Shown piece after piece: positions 1 through 8,091 of a stretch of 26,848 nucleotides of DNA (within the stretch, counting starts at the first letter, position 1; every line of letters starts with the position of its first letter). Made by a program: the position numbers and the translations under genes. Origin of the DNA: an uncultured Anaerolineaceae bacterium (GTDB lineage: Bacteria > Chloroflexota > Anaerolineae > Anaerolineales > Anaerolineaceae). The notes beneath the pieces are model-generated. The model was not told where the DNA came from. It searched no databases and saw only the letters and a program-made list of their open reading frames with translations. The stretch spans positions 1 to 26,848 of the forward strand of contig CALDSL010000581.1 of NCBI GenBank assembly GCA_937920255.1. The letters run 5' to 3'.

Positions 1-2197
1 GGGGCAGGGCTTCGGTGCATTTACCGTCTCTTCCGGTGTTCCAGGTGATCACCAGCTCTTTTTTGGCGCGCGTGATGCCGACGTATAACAGGCGCAGCCG
101 CTCGGCGGAATAGCCAACACGCGATTCTTCCGTGGCCGCGCCTTCCTCCATGTACAGCGCGGAAACATCCTCCTGCATCAGGGCCTTGAGCCGCGCCAGC
201 GTTTCGGCGGCCAGGTCCTGCTTGCGGCGCACGAACCATTTTTCTCCGATGTAGCGGTCGCCCGGCTGGCAGGAGGGGTAATCGTAATTGTTTACGGAAA
301 CCAGGTACACCCGGTCCCATTCCAGGCCTTTGGCTTTGTGCACCGTCGCCACCACCACCTTGCCTTTGTGGCGGTCGGGGTCAAAGCCGGTGTCTCCGTC
401 GCTGAAACCGGTCAGCTTGCGGCGGTGGTTGGCAATATCATCCAGGTCGGTCGAAAATTCGGGCAGGTTCCAGTCGGGGTGGGCGGCGGCCGCGGTCGCC
501 ACCACGCGCGCGATTTTATACGCCAGGGCCACGTCGACCGCCTCGGTGAACAGATCCTGGGCGATGAGGAGGATGAGCTCGTCCGATGGCAGCGTGGTGG
601 CAGCCTGCCAGCGCATGATCTGGTCACGAAAGCTCTCCAGCCGTTCGCGCAACGACTGGTTGTCCTGGGCTTCGGGCAGCTTGTCCAGCCAGTTCGCGCC
701 GCTGCGCGGCTTGAGATAATCTTCGACGTAAAACAGGTGCGAGATCAGCGCCGCGGTCTGTTTGACCTGTTCTGCCGTATCGGGGTGGTTGGCCTCGCGA
801 TAATAGACCTTCGTGTAGGCATCGGCCAGATGGCCGGAATGGGTGGGATAGGCCAGGCAGCGCAGAATGGACGCCAGGATGGTGGTCACTTCGCGGGTTT
901 GGGTGGTGCTGCGCAGCAGTTCCACGTACTCCAGCCCTTGCTCGCGCAGGGCGTCGACCACCTTCTTGCCGTGGTGGTTGCTGGTGACCAGCACGGCGAT
1001 GGTCGAATCGGGGTTCTCGGGCAGGTAAGATTTGATCGATTTCACCACCCGGTTGATCTCGGCGTCAGAGTTCTGGCTCTGTGGCATGATGATCACCCGG
1101 TCGGGCCGGTCTTGCGGGTTGGGCTGCGGATCATTCGGCCCGTCGGCTTCGCGGATTTCGGGCGTGACCAGTGCTTCGCGCAGCGCCAGCACGGGGTGCT
1201 CGTCGCGCGTCCAGCGGATGAGGCGGTTGGCCAGGCGGATGATGCTGCGGGTCGAGCGTCCGCTGTTGGGCAGCTCGCGCCGCTGCACGCCGGGTTCGTT
1301 CAAGAAATTGAGCAGGTATTTCGGGTTGGCCGTGGTAAACGTCTCGAAAATCGCCTGGTTGGGGTCGCCCACGCGCACCCAGTTGCCGCCTTCACCGGCC
1401 AGCAAGCGCAGGATTTCCTCCTGCAGCCGGCTGCTGTCCTGCGCCTCGTCTTCCAGAATAAACGGCCAGCGGAAGCGCAGCAAATCGAGGTATTCTTCAT
1501 CCGATTGCAGCGCCTGCAGCGCCATGCGGATCAGATCGTCAAAGTCGACCGCGCTGCGGTAGCGCAGCGCCTGCTGGTAGCTGGAGTAGATGTCGCAGCA
1601 CATATTGAGCAGCGGCTGTGACTTGTGCAGCGCGGTGATGCGCTTGCGGATCTCGGCTGGGCCAACCTGAAGGTCTTTGGCCTGGCGGATAAAGCTGGAA
1701 GACGTATCCACCACCAGCGATGGCCAATCCTTGTTTTTGACATTCGCTGAGCGCGTCAGATCGCAGCTTTCGTCGGTCCAGTCGTAGATAAATTCGGGGT
1801 GCGACGTCATCCAGTTCTGCGTCGAGGTCTTCAGCACCGTGTCGCGCTCGGATTCGTCCAGAATGACAAACTCGTCTGACAGCCCAGCCAGGTCAGGCCG
1901 CTCGCGCACGATGTCGTTCGCCAGGCCGTGCAGGGTGCGCACGCGGTAGCCCATGTTGGGTAGCAGGCCACGCTTTTGGGTAAAGGTCTCGATGCGCTGC
2001 TTGAAGTTGTCCACCGCCGAATTGACCAGGGTCACGATGAGAATTTGCTGGCCGCGGCGCAGGTTGCCTTCCGCGATAATTTTGGCCGCCAGGCTGGAGA
2101 GGGTATGCGTCTTTCCGCTTCCCGGCACGGCCGAAACGCCCATTTTCCCGGATTGGTAGGCCAGAACCTGCTGTTGTGCGATGCGGGGAACAAACAT
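1..2197 (-). CDS. UvrD/Rep-type SF1A DNA helicase, C-terminus cut by window edge
   Basis: ATP-dependent 3'-5' DNA helicase/translocase of superfamily 1A. 732 codons are visible from the ATG at 2197, and the frame stays open past position 1. Motifs in order: Walker A PGSGKT (residues 25-30, K29), a DFDD segment before motif II, motif II EDEAQD with D250/E251, motif III VGDPNQAIF (about 272), motif V ATVHKAKGLEW, and motif VI YVGITRAKKEL with the arginine finger at about R710. All catalytic motifs are intact, so the enzyme should be active. Only the segment after motif VI is missing, so a C-terminal nuclease domain beyond the edge cannot be excluded. It starts 3 bases after the stop of a degenerate SF1 homologue on the same strand, which suggests translational coupling and a heterodimer. 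The family is certain; the pathway (double-strand-break processing or general repair) is inferred. Confidence 0.93.
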   Translation of the reverse strand, partial: MFVPRIAQQQVLAYQSGKMGVSAVPGSGKTHTLSSLAAKIIAEGNLRRGQQILIVTLVNSAVDNFKQRIETFTQKRGLLPNMGYRVRTLHGLANDIVRERPDLAGLSDEFVILDESERDTVLKTSTQNWMTSHPEFIYDWTDESCDLTRSANVKNKDWPSLVVDTSSSFIRQAKDLQVGPAEIRKRITALHKSQPLLNMCCDIYSSYQQALRYRSAVDFDDLIRMALQALQSDEEYLDLLRFRWPFILEDEAQDSSRLQEEILRLLAGEGGNWVRVGDPNQAIFETFTTANPKYLLNFLNEPGVQRRELPNSGRSTRSIIRLANRLIRWTRDEHPVLALREALVTPEIREADGPNDPQPNPQDRPDRVIIMPQSQNSDAEINRVVKSIKSYLPENPDSTIAVLVTSNHHGKKVVDALREQGLEYVELLRSTTQTREVTTILASILRCLAYPTHSGHLADAYTKVYYREANHPDTAEQVKQTAALISHLFYVEDYLKPRSGANWLDKLPEAQDNQSLRERLESFRDQIMRWQAATTLPSDELILLIAQDLFTEAVDVALAYKIARVVATAAAAHPDWNLPEFSTDLDDIANHRRKLTGFSDGDTGFDPDRHKGKVVVATVHKAKGLEWDRVYLVSVNNYDYPSCQPGDRYIGEKWFVRRKQDLAAETLARLKALMQEDVSALYMEEGAATEESRVGYSAERLRLLYVGITRAKKELVITWNTGRDGKCTEALP

Positions 2198-2200
2198 GGT

Positions 2201-4321
2201 TTACTGCTCCATCAATTCAGGATAACGGATGAGAATATCGGCCAGAGCTTCGAACAATTTTCCCTGCTGCTCGTTGCCCTGCTCGTCGATCTCGGTGTAG
2301 CACAGGTACAGGTGGCTGCCGCAGCGGCGCACCAGACCATGCACCAGCCGCGAAAGCGACTCGTGATTGACCTGAACCTCCTGAGCGTGGGTCCATTTTT
2401 GCTCTTGTGGCCACTGGCGGCTGAGCACGTAGGCATGGGTGATCGGCTGGTCCAGCCGGCGCCACCAGTTGTTGTTGCCGATATCCAGCCAGAACTGGTA
2501 GGCCACCGGCCGGTTGCTGACCAAAAACGTGTAGGCCGGGGCGATGAAAACCGCATCTTCAGCCTGTTGGAACCATACCGGTAGATACTGCGCGCCCAAA
2601 ACCCCCTGTTCCACCAGGCGCACGTACTCGTAGCCGGCGGGTCGCTCTTTTTCGGTCAGGCCGGCATCGGCGGTGTTCCAGCGGAAGTTCTGCACCGATT
2701 CAATCAACTGGTCGGTGATATTGGCCGTGTCCATTTGCTGGAAAAAGCCGAAACCCGGCAGCGAAAGCAGCTCGCCGAACAGCCGGCGCAGGAAGATATC
2801 AAAATCGACGCTGCCTTCCGCGCGGTATGCGTCCAGCCAGCCGCGCAGGATGTCGTACTGCGCGCCGGCACGGTAGGTGATGCGCTGCTGGTGGGTGGGC
2901 GACAGGCGTTCAAAGGGGAGCAGGCTGCCGCCCGGCTGGGTGGGTTTATACGCGTTGCGCACCAGCACATCGGCGCGCACCAGGTCCAGCCCCTCGATGC
3001 TCTGCACCAGTGCATTGCGCAAATCGAAGTGCGAAACCGTCAGGTCCCAATCCGGGTGCGCCAGCTTGGATAGGGTGATCAGGCAGCGCACGGCCGGCTC
3101 GTCGCGCAGCGAGCGCGACGGCCGGTGCGAGCGGGTGGGAATGCCGTAGCTTTCCAGGCGGTTGGCCAGCGAAAAGCGAAGCGAGCTGGACAGAAACGGC
3201 GCCAGCACGGCAATCTCGCCCGGGCTGACGCCCTCGCGCAGTACCAGGCGCACGATCTCCTGGCTGGTGCGTTCGAGCATGTCTGGAAAGAACTGGTCAT
3301 GCCACACGGTGATGTACTCGCCGGCGCCGCGCGACACGGCGCTGGAGGGTTCCGGTTGGCACAGCGATTCTTCCACCAGGTGGCCGAACTGGAGCAGTTC
3401 CACCGGCGTGACGATGGACTCTTCAAAGCGAACGATATGCTCACACCCGCCGGCCAACGCGCGGCCGCTTTCCGGGTCGGCGCCCAGAAAGGAGCGGTAA
3501 CCGGCCTGCAGATCGCTGATCAGCAGGGCTGAATCGAAATCGGGCAGCCACTCGCGCACCACATCGTGCGCCACGGGGATGTCTTCTTCCACATTGTCGT
3601 AGATCAGATGGCGGTAGCGCCCGCGCAGGTATTGGCGTCCCAGCAGCGACGGCCACAGGTGCTTGCAGAAAATCTCCAGCACCAGCGAAAAATCGACCAG
3701 GTTGTGCTCCAGGCAGTAGCGACGGAAAAGCAGCGCGCATTCCTCTGCTTCCTGGTAGACGTGGATCTGCTCGGGTTTGCCCTGCCAGGCCGCGATCAGG
3801 CGCTCGCCGATCTGCTCAACCGGAATGCCGATGCCGGCCGCGCTGTTGAGGTTGCTGAGGATCTGGCTGTACAGACGGTTGGCGTCGATCGTCACCGACT
3901 GGAAGTATTGCTCCTGCTCGCGCAGCGGGCCGACGATGCGCGACATGTAATACTGCGCGGTTTCCACATTCAGAAACACCGGCGGCCGGTCGGGATGCGC
4001 AAAACCGGCATTGCGCGCCAGCATCGGCCAGAACAGGTCCACCAACCGGCGCGCCAGGCCGCCCAGGGTGAACACGTCCGGCAGGCTGCCGGCGGGCAGC
4101 ACCGGCTGGCTCATCACCTCGTAGTAAGGGTAAGCCAGCGTGCGCTGCGGCACCAGCATGAGGATGCTGTGCCCCGGTATCCCTGTTTGGATCATGGCCT
4201 GCAGGCGGGCAGCCGCGGCGGCTGACTTTCCCGCGCCGGATGGGCCTTCGACGTAAACGCGGCCAGTATACGGCATGCTGATGAGGCCGTTTTGAAGTTC
4301 CGTAAATGCTGGTTGATCCAC
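2201..4321 (-). CDS. SF1 helicase-like protein with degenerate motif II (AddB/AdnA-like partner)
   Basis: A 706-residue protein starting at GTG, with AGGAG 8 bases upstream. Walker A is intact (GPSGAGKS, 26-33, K32). A motif III-like segment SDLQAGYRSFLGAD (269-282) matches the SF1 pattern GDxxQxIYxFRGA. The motif II region reads YDNVEED (241-247) instead of DExQD, so the catalytic Glu is displaced or lost. The motif VI region (670-688, LYLCYTEIDEQG) lacks the GxTRA arginine. No RecB-type nuclease motif and no four-Cys iron-sulfur set, as found in AddB, is visible. It is therefore probably an ATP-binding but hydrolysis-poor or inactive helicase fold, serving as a structural or DNA-scanning subunit like AddB/RecC. 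The active UvrD-type gene begins 3 bases after its stop, and a DEDDh exonuclease lies 86 bases upstream. The fold assignment is good; the complex is inferred. Confidence 0.8.
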   Translation of the reverse strand: MDQPAFTELQNGLISMPYTGRVYVEGPSGAGKSAAAAARLQAMIQTGIPGHSILMLVPQRTLAYPYYEVMSQPVLPAGSLPDVFTLGGLARRLVDLFWPMLARNAGFAHPDRPPVFLNVETAQYYMSRIVGPLREQEQYFQSVTIDANRLYSQILSNLNSAAGIGIPVEQIGERLIAAWQGKPEQIHVYQEAEECALLFRRYCLEHNLVDFSLVLEIFCKHLWPSLLGRQYLRGRYRHLIYDNVEEDIPVAHDVVREWLPDFDSALLISDLQAGYRSFLGADPESGRALAGGCEHIVRFEESIVTPVELLQFGHLVEESLCQPEPSSAVSRGAGEYITVWHDQFFPDMLERTSQEIVRLVLREGVSPGEIAVLAPFLSSSLRFSLANRLESYGIPTRSHRPSRSLRDEPAVRCLITLSKLAHPDWDLTVSHFDLRNALVQSIEGLDLVRADVLVRNAYKPTQPGGSLLPFERLSPTHQQRITYRAGAQYDILRGWLDAYRAEGSVDFDIFLRRLFGELLSLPGFGFFQQMDTANITDQLIESVQNFRWNTADAGLTEKERPAGYEYVRLVEQGVLGAQYLPVWFQQAEDAVFIAPAYTFLVSNRPVAYQFWLDIGNNNWWRRLDQPITHAYVLSRQWPQEQKWTHAQEVQVNHESLSRLVHGLVRRCGSHLYLCYTEIDEQGNEQQGKLFEALADILIRYPELMEQ

Positions 4322-4407
4322 GTGCTTTGCTCCTGATGGTCCTTCTCTCCCGCGCCAGGCGGGGTGGGTGAGTGGCTGTGAATTCCGCTACGGGTTGTAC
4401 AGCGGCT

Positions 4408-4983
4408 CTATTCGTTCTCGGCCATATAGTGAAACAGAGCGCGCGCCAGCAGGGCATCATCTTTGGCGCGGTGCGAATTTGGCAGGTTAATGTTGCACAG
4501 CCGCCCGGCCTCCTCCAGACGGATAAAGCGGTAGGCGCGGCGCTTGCTGTCCCAATCGCCTTTGTAGCGGGCATACAGTTCCATGGCGCACAGCGTGTTG
4601 AGGTTTTCACGCCAGGGCAGCTTATAGCGCGCGTGCGACTGCTGCATCATGCGCAGATCGAACTCGGCATTGTAGATCACCACCAGCCGCCCCACCAGCA
4701 GCGGGCGGATCGCCGGCCACAGGATCGGCCAGGGGCGCGCGCCTTTGACCATTTCATCCGTGATATGGTGAATGCGCGACGCGGCGGCCGGGATCGGCTG
4801 GCTGGGGCGCACCAGTGATTCGAACAGGCACTGGCCGTCATCGTCGACGATCGCGATTTCGACAATCTCATCGCCGCGCTCCAGACCGGTGGTCTCGGTG
4901 TCCAGATACACCGGGCGTTCGGCTCGTTTTTGCCGCGCAATCTGGGCGACATCGCGTTTGGTAGCGGAAAAGCTAACCGGCAT
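4408..4983 (-). CDS. DEDDh-family 3'-5' exonuclease (DnaQ-like)
   Basis: A 191-residue stand-alone exonuclease domain of the DnaQ/pol III epsilon superfamily. All DEDDh metal and catalytic residues are present: Exo I YLDTETTG (D28, E30), Exo II NAEFD (D109) and Exo III HRAKDDA (H171, D176). It should remove nucleotides from 3' ends of DNA or RNA using two divalent metals. The reading frame extends further upstream, but that stretch overlaps the lipoprotein gene. The ATG at 4983 has AGGGGA a few bases upstream, and the homologous region begins soon after. It lies 19 bases after the lipoprotein stop and 86 bases before the degenerate helicase, so all four genes are probably one transcript. It may supply nuclease activity to the helicase pair (inference). 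Alternatives are a proofreading subunit or an RNase T/oligoribonuclease-like RNA trimmer. Confidence 0.9.
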   Translation of the reverse strand: MPVSFSATKRDVAQIARQKRAERPVYLDTETTGLERGDEIVEIAIVDDDGQCLFESLVRPSQPIPAAASRIHHITDEMVKGARPWPILWPAIRPLLVGRLVVIYNAEFDLRMMQQSHARYKLPWRENLNTLCAMELYARYKGDWDSKRRAYRFIRLEEAGRLCNINLPNSHRAKDDALLARALFHYMAENE

Positions 4984-5002
4984 GGTTCCCCTTTTTGCCC
5001 GT

Positions 5003-5878
5003 TTAGGGCAGCGTCCAATAGGCAATCTGGTCGTAATCGGCGGTAAATCCGGCGGTCTCGTTCGGGGCGATGAACACGCCGTAATAACCGGCTTCCTCAA
5101 AGCTGGTGTCCTCGATCTCCTGGAGCAGCTTTCCGTTGGCGTACAGGGAGAGCTTGCGGCCTTCCATGCGGATGCCGATCCGGTTGGTCTGGTTGGAGCC
5201 GGAAAGAATAGCCGCGTTCTGCGTGTAGTCAATCATATCTGTGATCCCCTGCTCGACCCACTTGCCGAGGGTGTAGCGGCCGTCGCAGGTGAAGGCGAAG
5301 TAATAGCCTTTACCCGATTCAAAATCCGGCGCGCGCGCCACCAGGCCGTACAGATCGTCGCTGGAGCAGTTGCGGGTACGCACGGTTGCTTCAATGTAAG
5401 CATCGCCCAGCTTGGGCGAGGTGAGCCGCCACGAATGCCAGCCGTTATCGTCCTTGCCTGTGATGGAAAGCGCCCCATTTTCGACGACGATGCGCACGTT
5501 ATCGTCGTCGTACGGCTCGCCCAACCCAAAGCCGCGGCCGTTGTCCAGCGGGTTGCGGTAGTCGGGGTCACCCAGGGCCGCGGCGATGTCATCGTCAGCG
5601 GCGGGGGTCAGCGAGGCCACGGCGGTGGAGGTCGGCGCGGCAGGGCTCTCGGTTAGCGTCGGTTGGGGCGTCGAGCTGGGGATGATGGCCGTCACCGATG
5701 GCGCGAGGGTTGGAACAGCCAGCGTGGGCAGCGGCTGCGCAGTCAGCGTGCCGCTGACCGAGGTGGCCACCAGCCTGGGCTCGGGCGTGGCGGTGCTTGT
5801 ATCAACGTTCTGATCCGGCATGTTGCAACTGGTTAATCCCAGGCATAGCAGCATAACCACAGCGAACCATCTGCGCAT
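5003..5878 (-). CDS. Surface lipoprotein with C-terminal concanavalin-A/LamG-like domain
   Basis: A 291-residue predicted lipoprotein. The signal peptide has MRRW, a hydrophobic core and the lipobox LTSC, with lipidated C18. A Ser/Thr/Pro-rich, low-complexity linker (about 22-105) follows. The C-terminal domain of about 185 residues has the feel of a laminin-G/DUF1080-type beta sandwich: a YRNPLDNG start, YIEATVRT, GKGYYFAF, RIGIRMEGRKLSLYANGKLL and a closing YDQIAYWTLP. This fold often binds carbohydrate, but no ligand can be named from the sequence. The start at 5878 is preferred because GGAGGG lies 4-9 bases upstream; an in-frame ATG just upstream overlaps that site. It is first in a four-gene minus-strand run. 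Its link to the DNA-processing genes may be only transcriptional. Fold assignment is by pattern and moderate. Confidence 0.75.
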   Translation of the reverse strand: MRRWFAVVMLLCLGLTSCNMPDQNVDTSTATPEPRLVATSVSGTLTAQPLPTLAVPTLAPSVTAIIPSSTPQPTLTESPAAPTSTAVASLTPAADDDIAAALGDPDYRNPLDNGRGFGLGEPYDDDNVRIVVENGALSITGKDDNGWHSWRLTSPKLGDAYIEATVRTRNCSSDDLYGLVARAPDFESGKGYYFAFTCDGRYTLGKWVEQGITDMIDYTQNAAILSGSNQTNRIGIRMEGRKLSLYANGKLLQEIEDTSFEEAGYYGVFIAPNETAGFTADYDQIAYWTLP

Positions 5879-5952
5879 GTTTCCCTCCATCCATATCGCC
5901 GCTGACCGGCGTGTGAAGCGACCGCCCAACTTTTGCGGCCAGCGCTACAACC

Positions 5953-5962
5953 AACAATTGTT
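5953..5962. promoter_or_regulatory. 10-bp palindrome in the divergent intergenic region
   Basis: AACAATTGTT is a perfect palindrome. It would lie in the 5' leader of the minus-strand run, some 75 bases upstream of the lipoprotein start. It could be a repressor operator, but a single 10-bp palindrome can arise by chance. The rest of the 5879-6120 interval shows two promoter-like elements and no gene. Confidence 0.25.
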
Positions 5963-5995
5963 CTGCCCGCGACACACGTACAGAACATATTTCTT

Positions 5996-6001
5996 ATTAT
6001 A
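5996..6001 (-). promoter_or_regulatory. Candidate -10 box for the lipoprotein-exonuclease-helicase run
   Basis: A perfect TATAAT on the minus strand, about 118 bases before the lipoprotein ATG. The hexamer 17 bases upstream (AGGTAC) is a poor -35, so the call rests mainly on the -10 and on its place in the only intergenic stretch upstream of this run. Confidence 0.4.
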
Positions 6002-6079
6002 GGCAGAAAACCGATTCTGTACCTTAAAGATGCCGACCAGTTTCACAACCCGTACCCAGGCGCTTTGGCCCGCGGATGG

Positions 6080-6109
6080 TTGTCCGCTGGCGGGAATGAA
6101 TTGTATAAT
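6080..6109 (+). promoter_or_regulatory. Sigma-70-type promoter, probably giving a leaderless mRNA
   Basis: TTGTCC (6080-6085), an 18-base spacer and a perfect TATAAT (6104-6109). Transcription would start near 6116, only about 5 bases before the ATG at 6121. No Shine-Dalgarno sequence is present ahead of that ATG, so the transcript is likely leaderless or nearly so. Confidence 0.65.
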
Positions 6110-6120
6110 CAGCATGTCCG

Positions 6121-7629
6121 ATGAAAACCACCATCCTCCAGTTGGAAGCCCATGACGATGTGATCTCCACGCGCGACAAAATGACGTGGAGCAAAACGCC
6201 GCGCATTCTGCTGGTGTGGCCACGGCGCGGCAAAATCCTGCAACGCAAGGTGGACCTGGTGCTGCTCCAGCGCCAGGGGCGCGCCCTGGGCGCGGAGATC
6301 GCCCTGGTGACACGCGATCACCGTGTGCTGCCGTTCGCGCGCGAGGTGGGCATTCCGGTCTTTTCCAGCACGCGCCAGGCGCAGCGCCGCCCGTGGGGAC
6401 CCTCTGCGCCACCTGTGTCTGTCGCGCGAGCAGAGCGCGCCGCGTTGGGACGCGACGCGCTGGAGGCGCAGCGCGAAAGCCTGCGCCCGCGCATCCGCTC
6501 CATCTGGCAGAGCGCACCTGCCCGCGCGCTGGCCTTCCTGCTGGCGATCCTGAGCGTGGCGGGGCTGGCGCTGTTCTTCCTGCCTACCGGTGAAGTGGTA
6601 TTCACCCCGGAGCGGGTGAAGCAGGAACTCGCGCTGCCGCTGCGCGCCGCGCTGGATGTTCCAGCCGCCAGCGCCACCGGGGATATCCCCGCCCGCCGGG
6701 TGCAGGTTGTGGTGGAAGGCAGCCGTGACGCTCCCACCACTGGCATGACCTCCGCGGCCGATACGTTCGCGCGTGGCAGCGTGCGCCTTACCAACCTGAC
6801 CGCCGATCCGGTGCTGGCGGACGCCGGGATGCAGGTGCGCACCCTGGACGAGCCGCCGCTGCGGTTTGCGCTCGAAGAGGCCACCCAGGTCCCCGCCGGA
6901 GTTGGCCAGAGCGTGGATGCCAGGGTGCGCGCGCTGCAGGCCGGCAGCCAGAGCAACGTGCCGCCCGGCAGCATTCTGGTGATCGAAGATGCGCTCGGTT
7001 TGGATCTTAAGGTCACCAACCCCGAGCCATTGTTGGGCGGCACGGATCGCCTGGCGCGCACGCCTTCCAGCATGGATGTTGATCAACTACGCGAGGCGCT
7101 GCTGGAAGATTTGCGTCAACAAGCGGTGGTCGATCTGAACGCCAACCTGGTCGACGGCCAGGAACTGCTGCCCGAATCGCTGCGCGTGGCCGCGGTGCTC
7201 GATGAAGAACGTCGCCCGGAGATCGGGCAGGCCGGCGACATCCTGACCATCCAGATGCGCGTGGAGTTCACCGCGCTGGCCATCGACAGCGCGGATGTCG
7301 AACAGGTGGCGCGCGCCGGTCTGGACGCCAACCTGCCGGCCGGTTTCCGCGTGGTGGAAGGCAGCTTTGCCTTCCAACCAGCCGCTGCCCCCGTTTTGGA
7401 TGACGGCGGCGAATCGATGCGCTGGCAGGTGCGCGCCAGCCGCGCATTGGAAGCGGATTGGAGCCAGGAGGGCGTGGTCCAGGGCGTTCTCGGCCGTAAC
7501 CGCCAGGAGGCGGCCGCTGAGCTGCGCCGGGTGATCGTACTGCAGTCCGAGCCGGAGATCCGTATTTGGCCGGAATGGTGGAAGTGGTTGCCGTATTTGC
7601 CGTTTCGCATCACCGTGGAGGCGCAGTGA
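6121..7629 (+). CDS. Membrane protein with baseplate-J-like extracellular region
   Basis: 502 residues. The N-terminal cytoplasmic part (about 27-90) has alternating hydrophobic strands (ILLVWPRRGKIL, ALVTRDHRVLPFAREVGIPVF) that look Rossmann-like. One transmembrane helix follows at about 136-154. The external region carries the J-type hallmarks AGSQSNVPPGSI (about 274-285) and NPEPLLGGTD (300-309), which match the AGAxGNVPxGTI and NPxPxxGGTD patterns of phage baseplate protein J. No other phage tail genes are nearby, so this looks like a domesticated housekeeping membrane protein. Its function is unknown to me. It is first in a run with ruvX (4-base overlap) and mltG, which points to envelope or division-linked expression without proving it. 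The ATG has no RBS but sits just after a TATAAT. Family recognised from memory of Chloroflexota proteins; moderately sure. Confidence 0.75.
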   Translation: MKTTILQLEAHDDVISTRDKMTWSKTPRILLVWPRRGKILQRKVDLVLLQRQGRALGAEIALVTRDHRVLPFAREVGIPVFSSTRQAQRRPWGPSAPPVSVARAERAALGRDALEAQRESLRPRIRSIWQSAPARALAFLLAILSVAGLALFFLPTGEVVFTPERVKQELALPLRAALDVPAASATGDIPARRVQVVVEGSRDAPTTGMTSAADTFARGSVRLTNLTADPVLADAGMQVRTLDEPPLRFALEEATQVPAGVGQSVDARVRALQAGSQSNVPPGSILVIEDALGLDLKVTNPEPLLGGTDRLARTPSSMDVDQLREALLEDLRQQAVVDLNANLVDGQELLPESLRVAAVLDEERRPEIGQAGDILTIQMRVEFTALAIDSADVEQVARAGLDANLPAGFRVVEGSFAFQPAAAPVLDDGGESMRWQVRASRALEADWSQEGVVQGVLGRNRQEAAAELRRVIVLQSEPEIRIWPEWWKWLPYLPFRITVEAQ

Positions 7630-8075
7630 ACGGGCGCGTTCTCGCGGTCGACCCGGGCTTGAAGCGCATTGGGCTGGCGGTCAGCGACCCGACCGCAACC
7701 ATCGCCAACCCGCTGCAGGTCATCCAGCACATCTCGCGCGCGGTGGACGCGGCTGCGATTGCGCAAATCGCTGCCGAGCAGGAAGCGGTGCTGATTTTGG
7801 TGGGGCAGCCGCTGGACGAGGAAGGTTTGCCCAACACGCCTGAAGCGCGTCACGCAGCGCGGCTGGCGCAGGCCATTCAAGAGCAGGCCAGCATTCCTGT
7901 GCAGTTGTGGGATGAGAGCGGCAGCACCAAGGCAGCGCAATATGCGCGGCGGGCGATGGGCGCCAACCGGCGCAAGCGCGCCGGACACCTGGATGACCTG
8001 GCCGCGGCGGTGATCCTGCAAAGTTTTCTGGATTTCCAGCAAGGCGAGAGCGGCGGCGGGTGGGACCACATCTAA
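7626..8075 (+). CDS. ruvX: RuvX/YqgF-family pre-16S rRNA nuclease (Holliday junction resolvase-like)
   Basis: 149 residues, typical for RuvX/YqgF, a RNase-H-fold nuclease implicated in 16S rRNA 5'-end maturation and once proposed as a Holliday junction resolvase. The opening VLAVDPGLKRIGLAVSD contains the first acidic residue (D9), ILVGQPLDEEG is the second conserved strand, and the C-terminal HLDDLAAAVILQ holds D123/D124. The usual DERxTT motif reads DESGST here (E97 kept, the Arg and one Thr replaced), so this is a divergent member. The start is GTG at 7626, overlapping the preceding stop as GTGA; this fits the family N-terminus, whereas the frame upstream has no homology. It is followed 16 bases later by mltG, an order often seen in bacteria. 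Confidence 0.87.
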   Translation: MNGRVLAVDPGLKRIGLAVSDPTATIANPLQVIQHISRAVDAAAIAQIAAEQEAVLILVGQPLDEEGLPNTPEARHAARLAQAIQEQASIPVQLWDESGSTKAAQYARRAMGANRRKRAGHLDDLAAAVILQSFLDFQQGESGGGWDHI

Positions 8076-8091
8076 CCAAATTGAGGAGACC

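Noticed and set aside
338..1621. A 427-codon open frame on the plus strand across the UvrD-type helicase
   Set aside because: It is antisense to a gene with all SF1 motifs. Its Gln/Val/Gly-rich composition is typical of shadow frames in GC-rich DNA, and it has no RBS or recognisable domain.
4984..5232. An N-terminal extension of the exonuclease frame
   Set aside because: It would overlap the lipoprotein's C-terminal domain in another frame. The ATG at 4983 has its own RBS and the family homology starts after it.
6109..7086. A 325-codon minus-strand open frame inside the baseplate-J-like gene
   Set aside because: Antisense shadow, rich in Arg, His and Gln, without homology or upstream signals.
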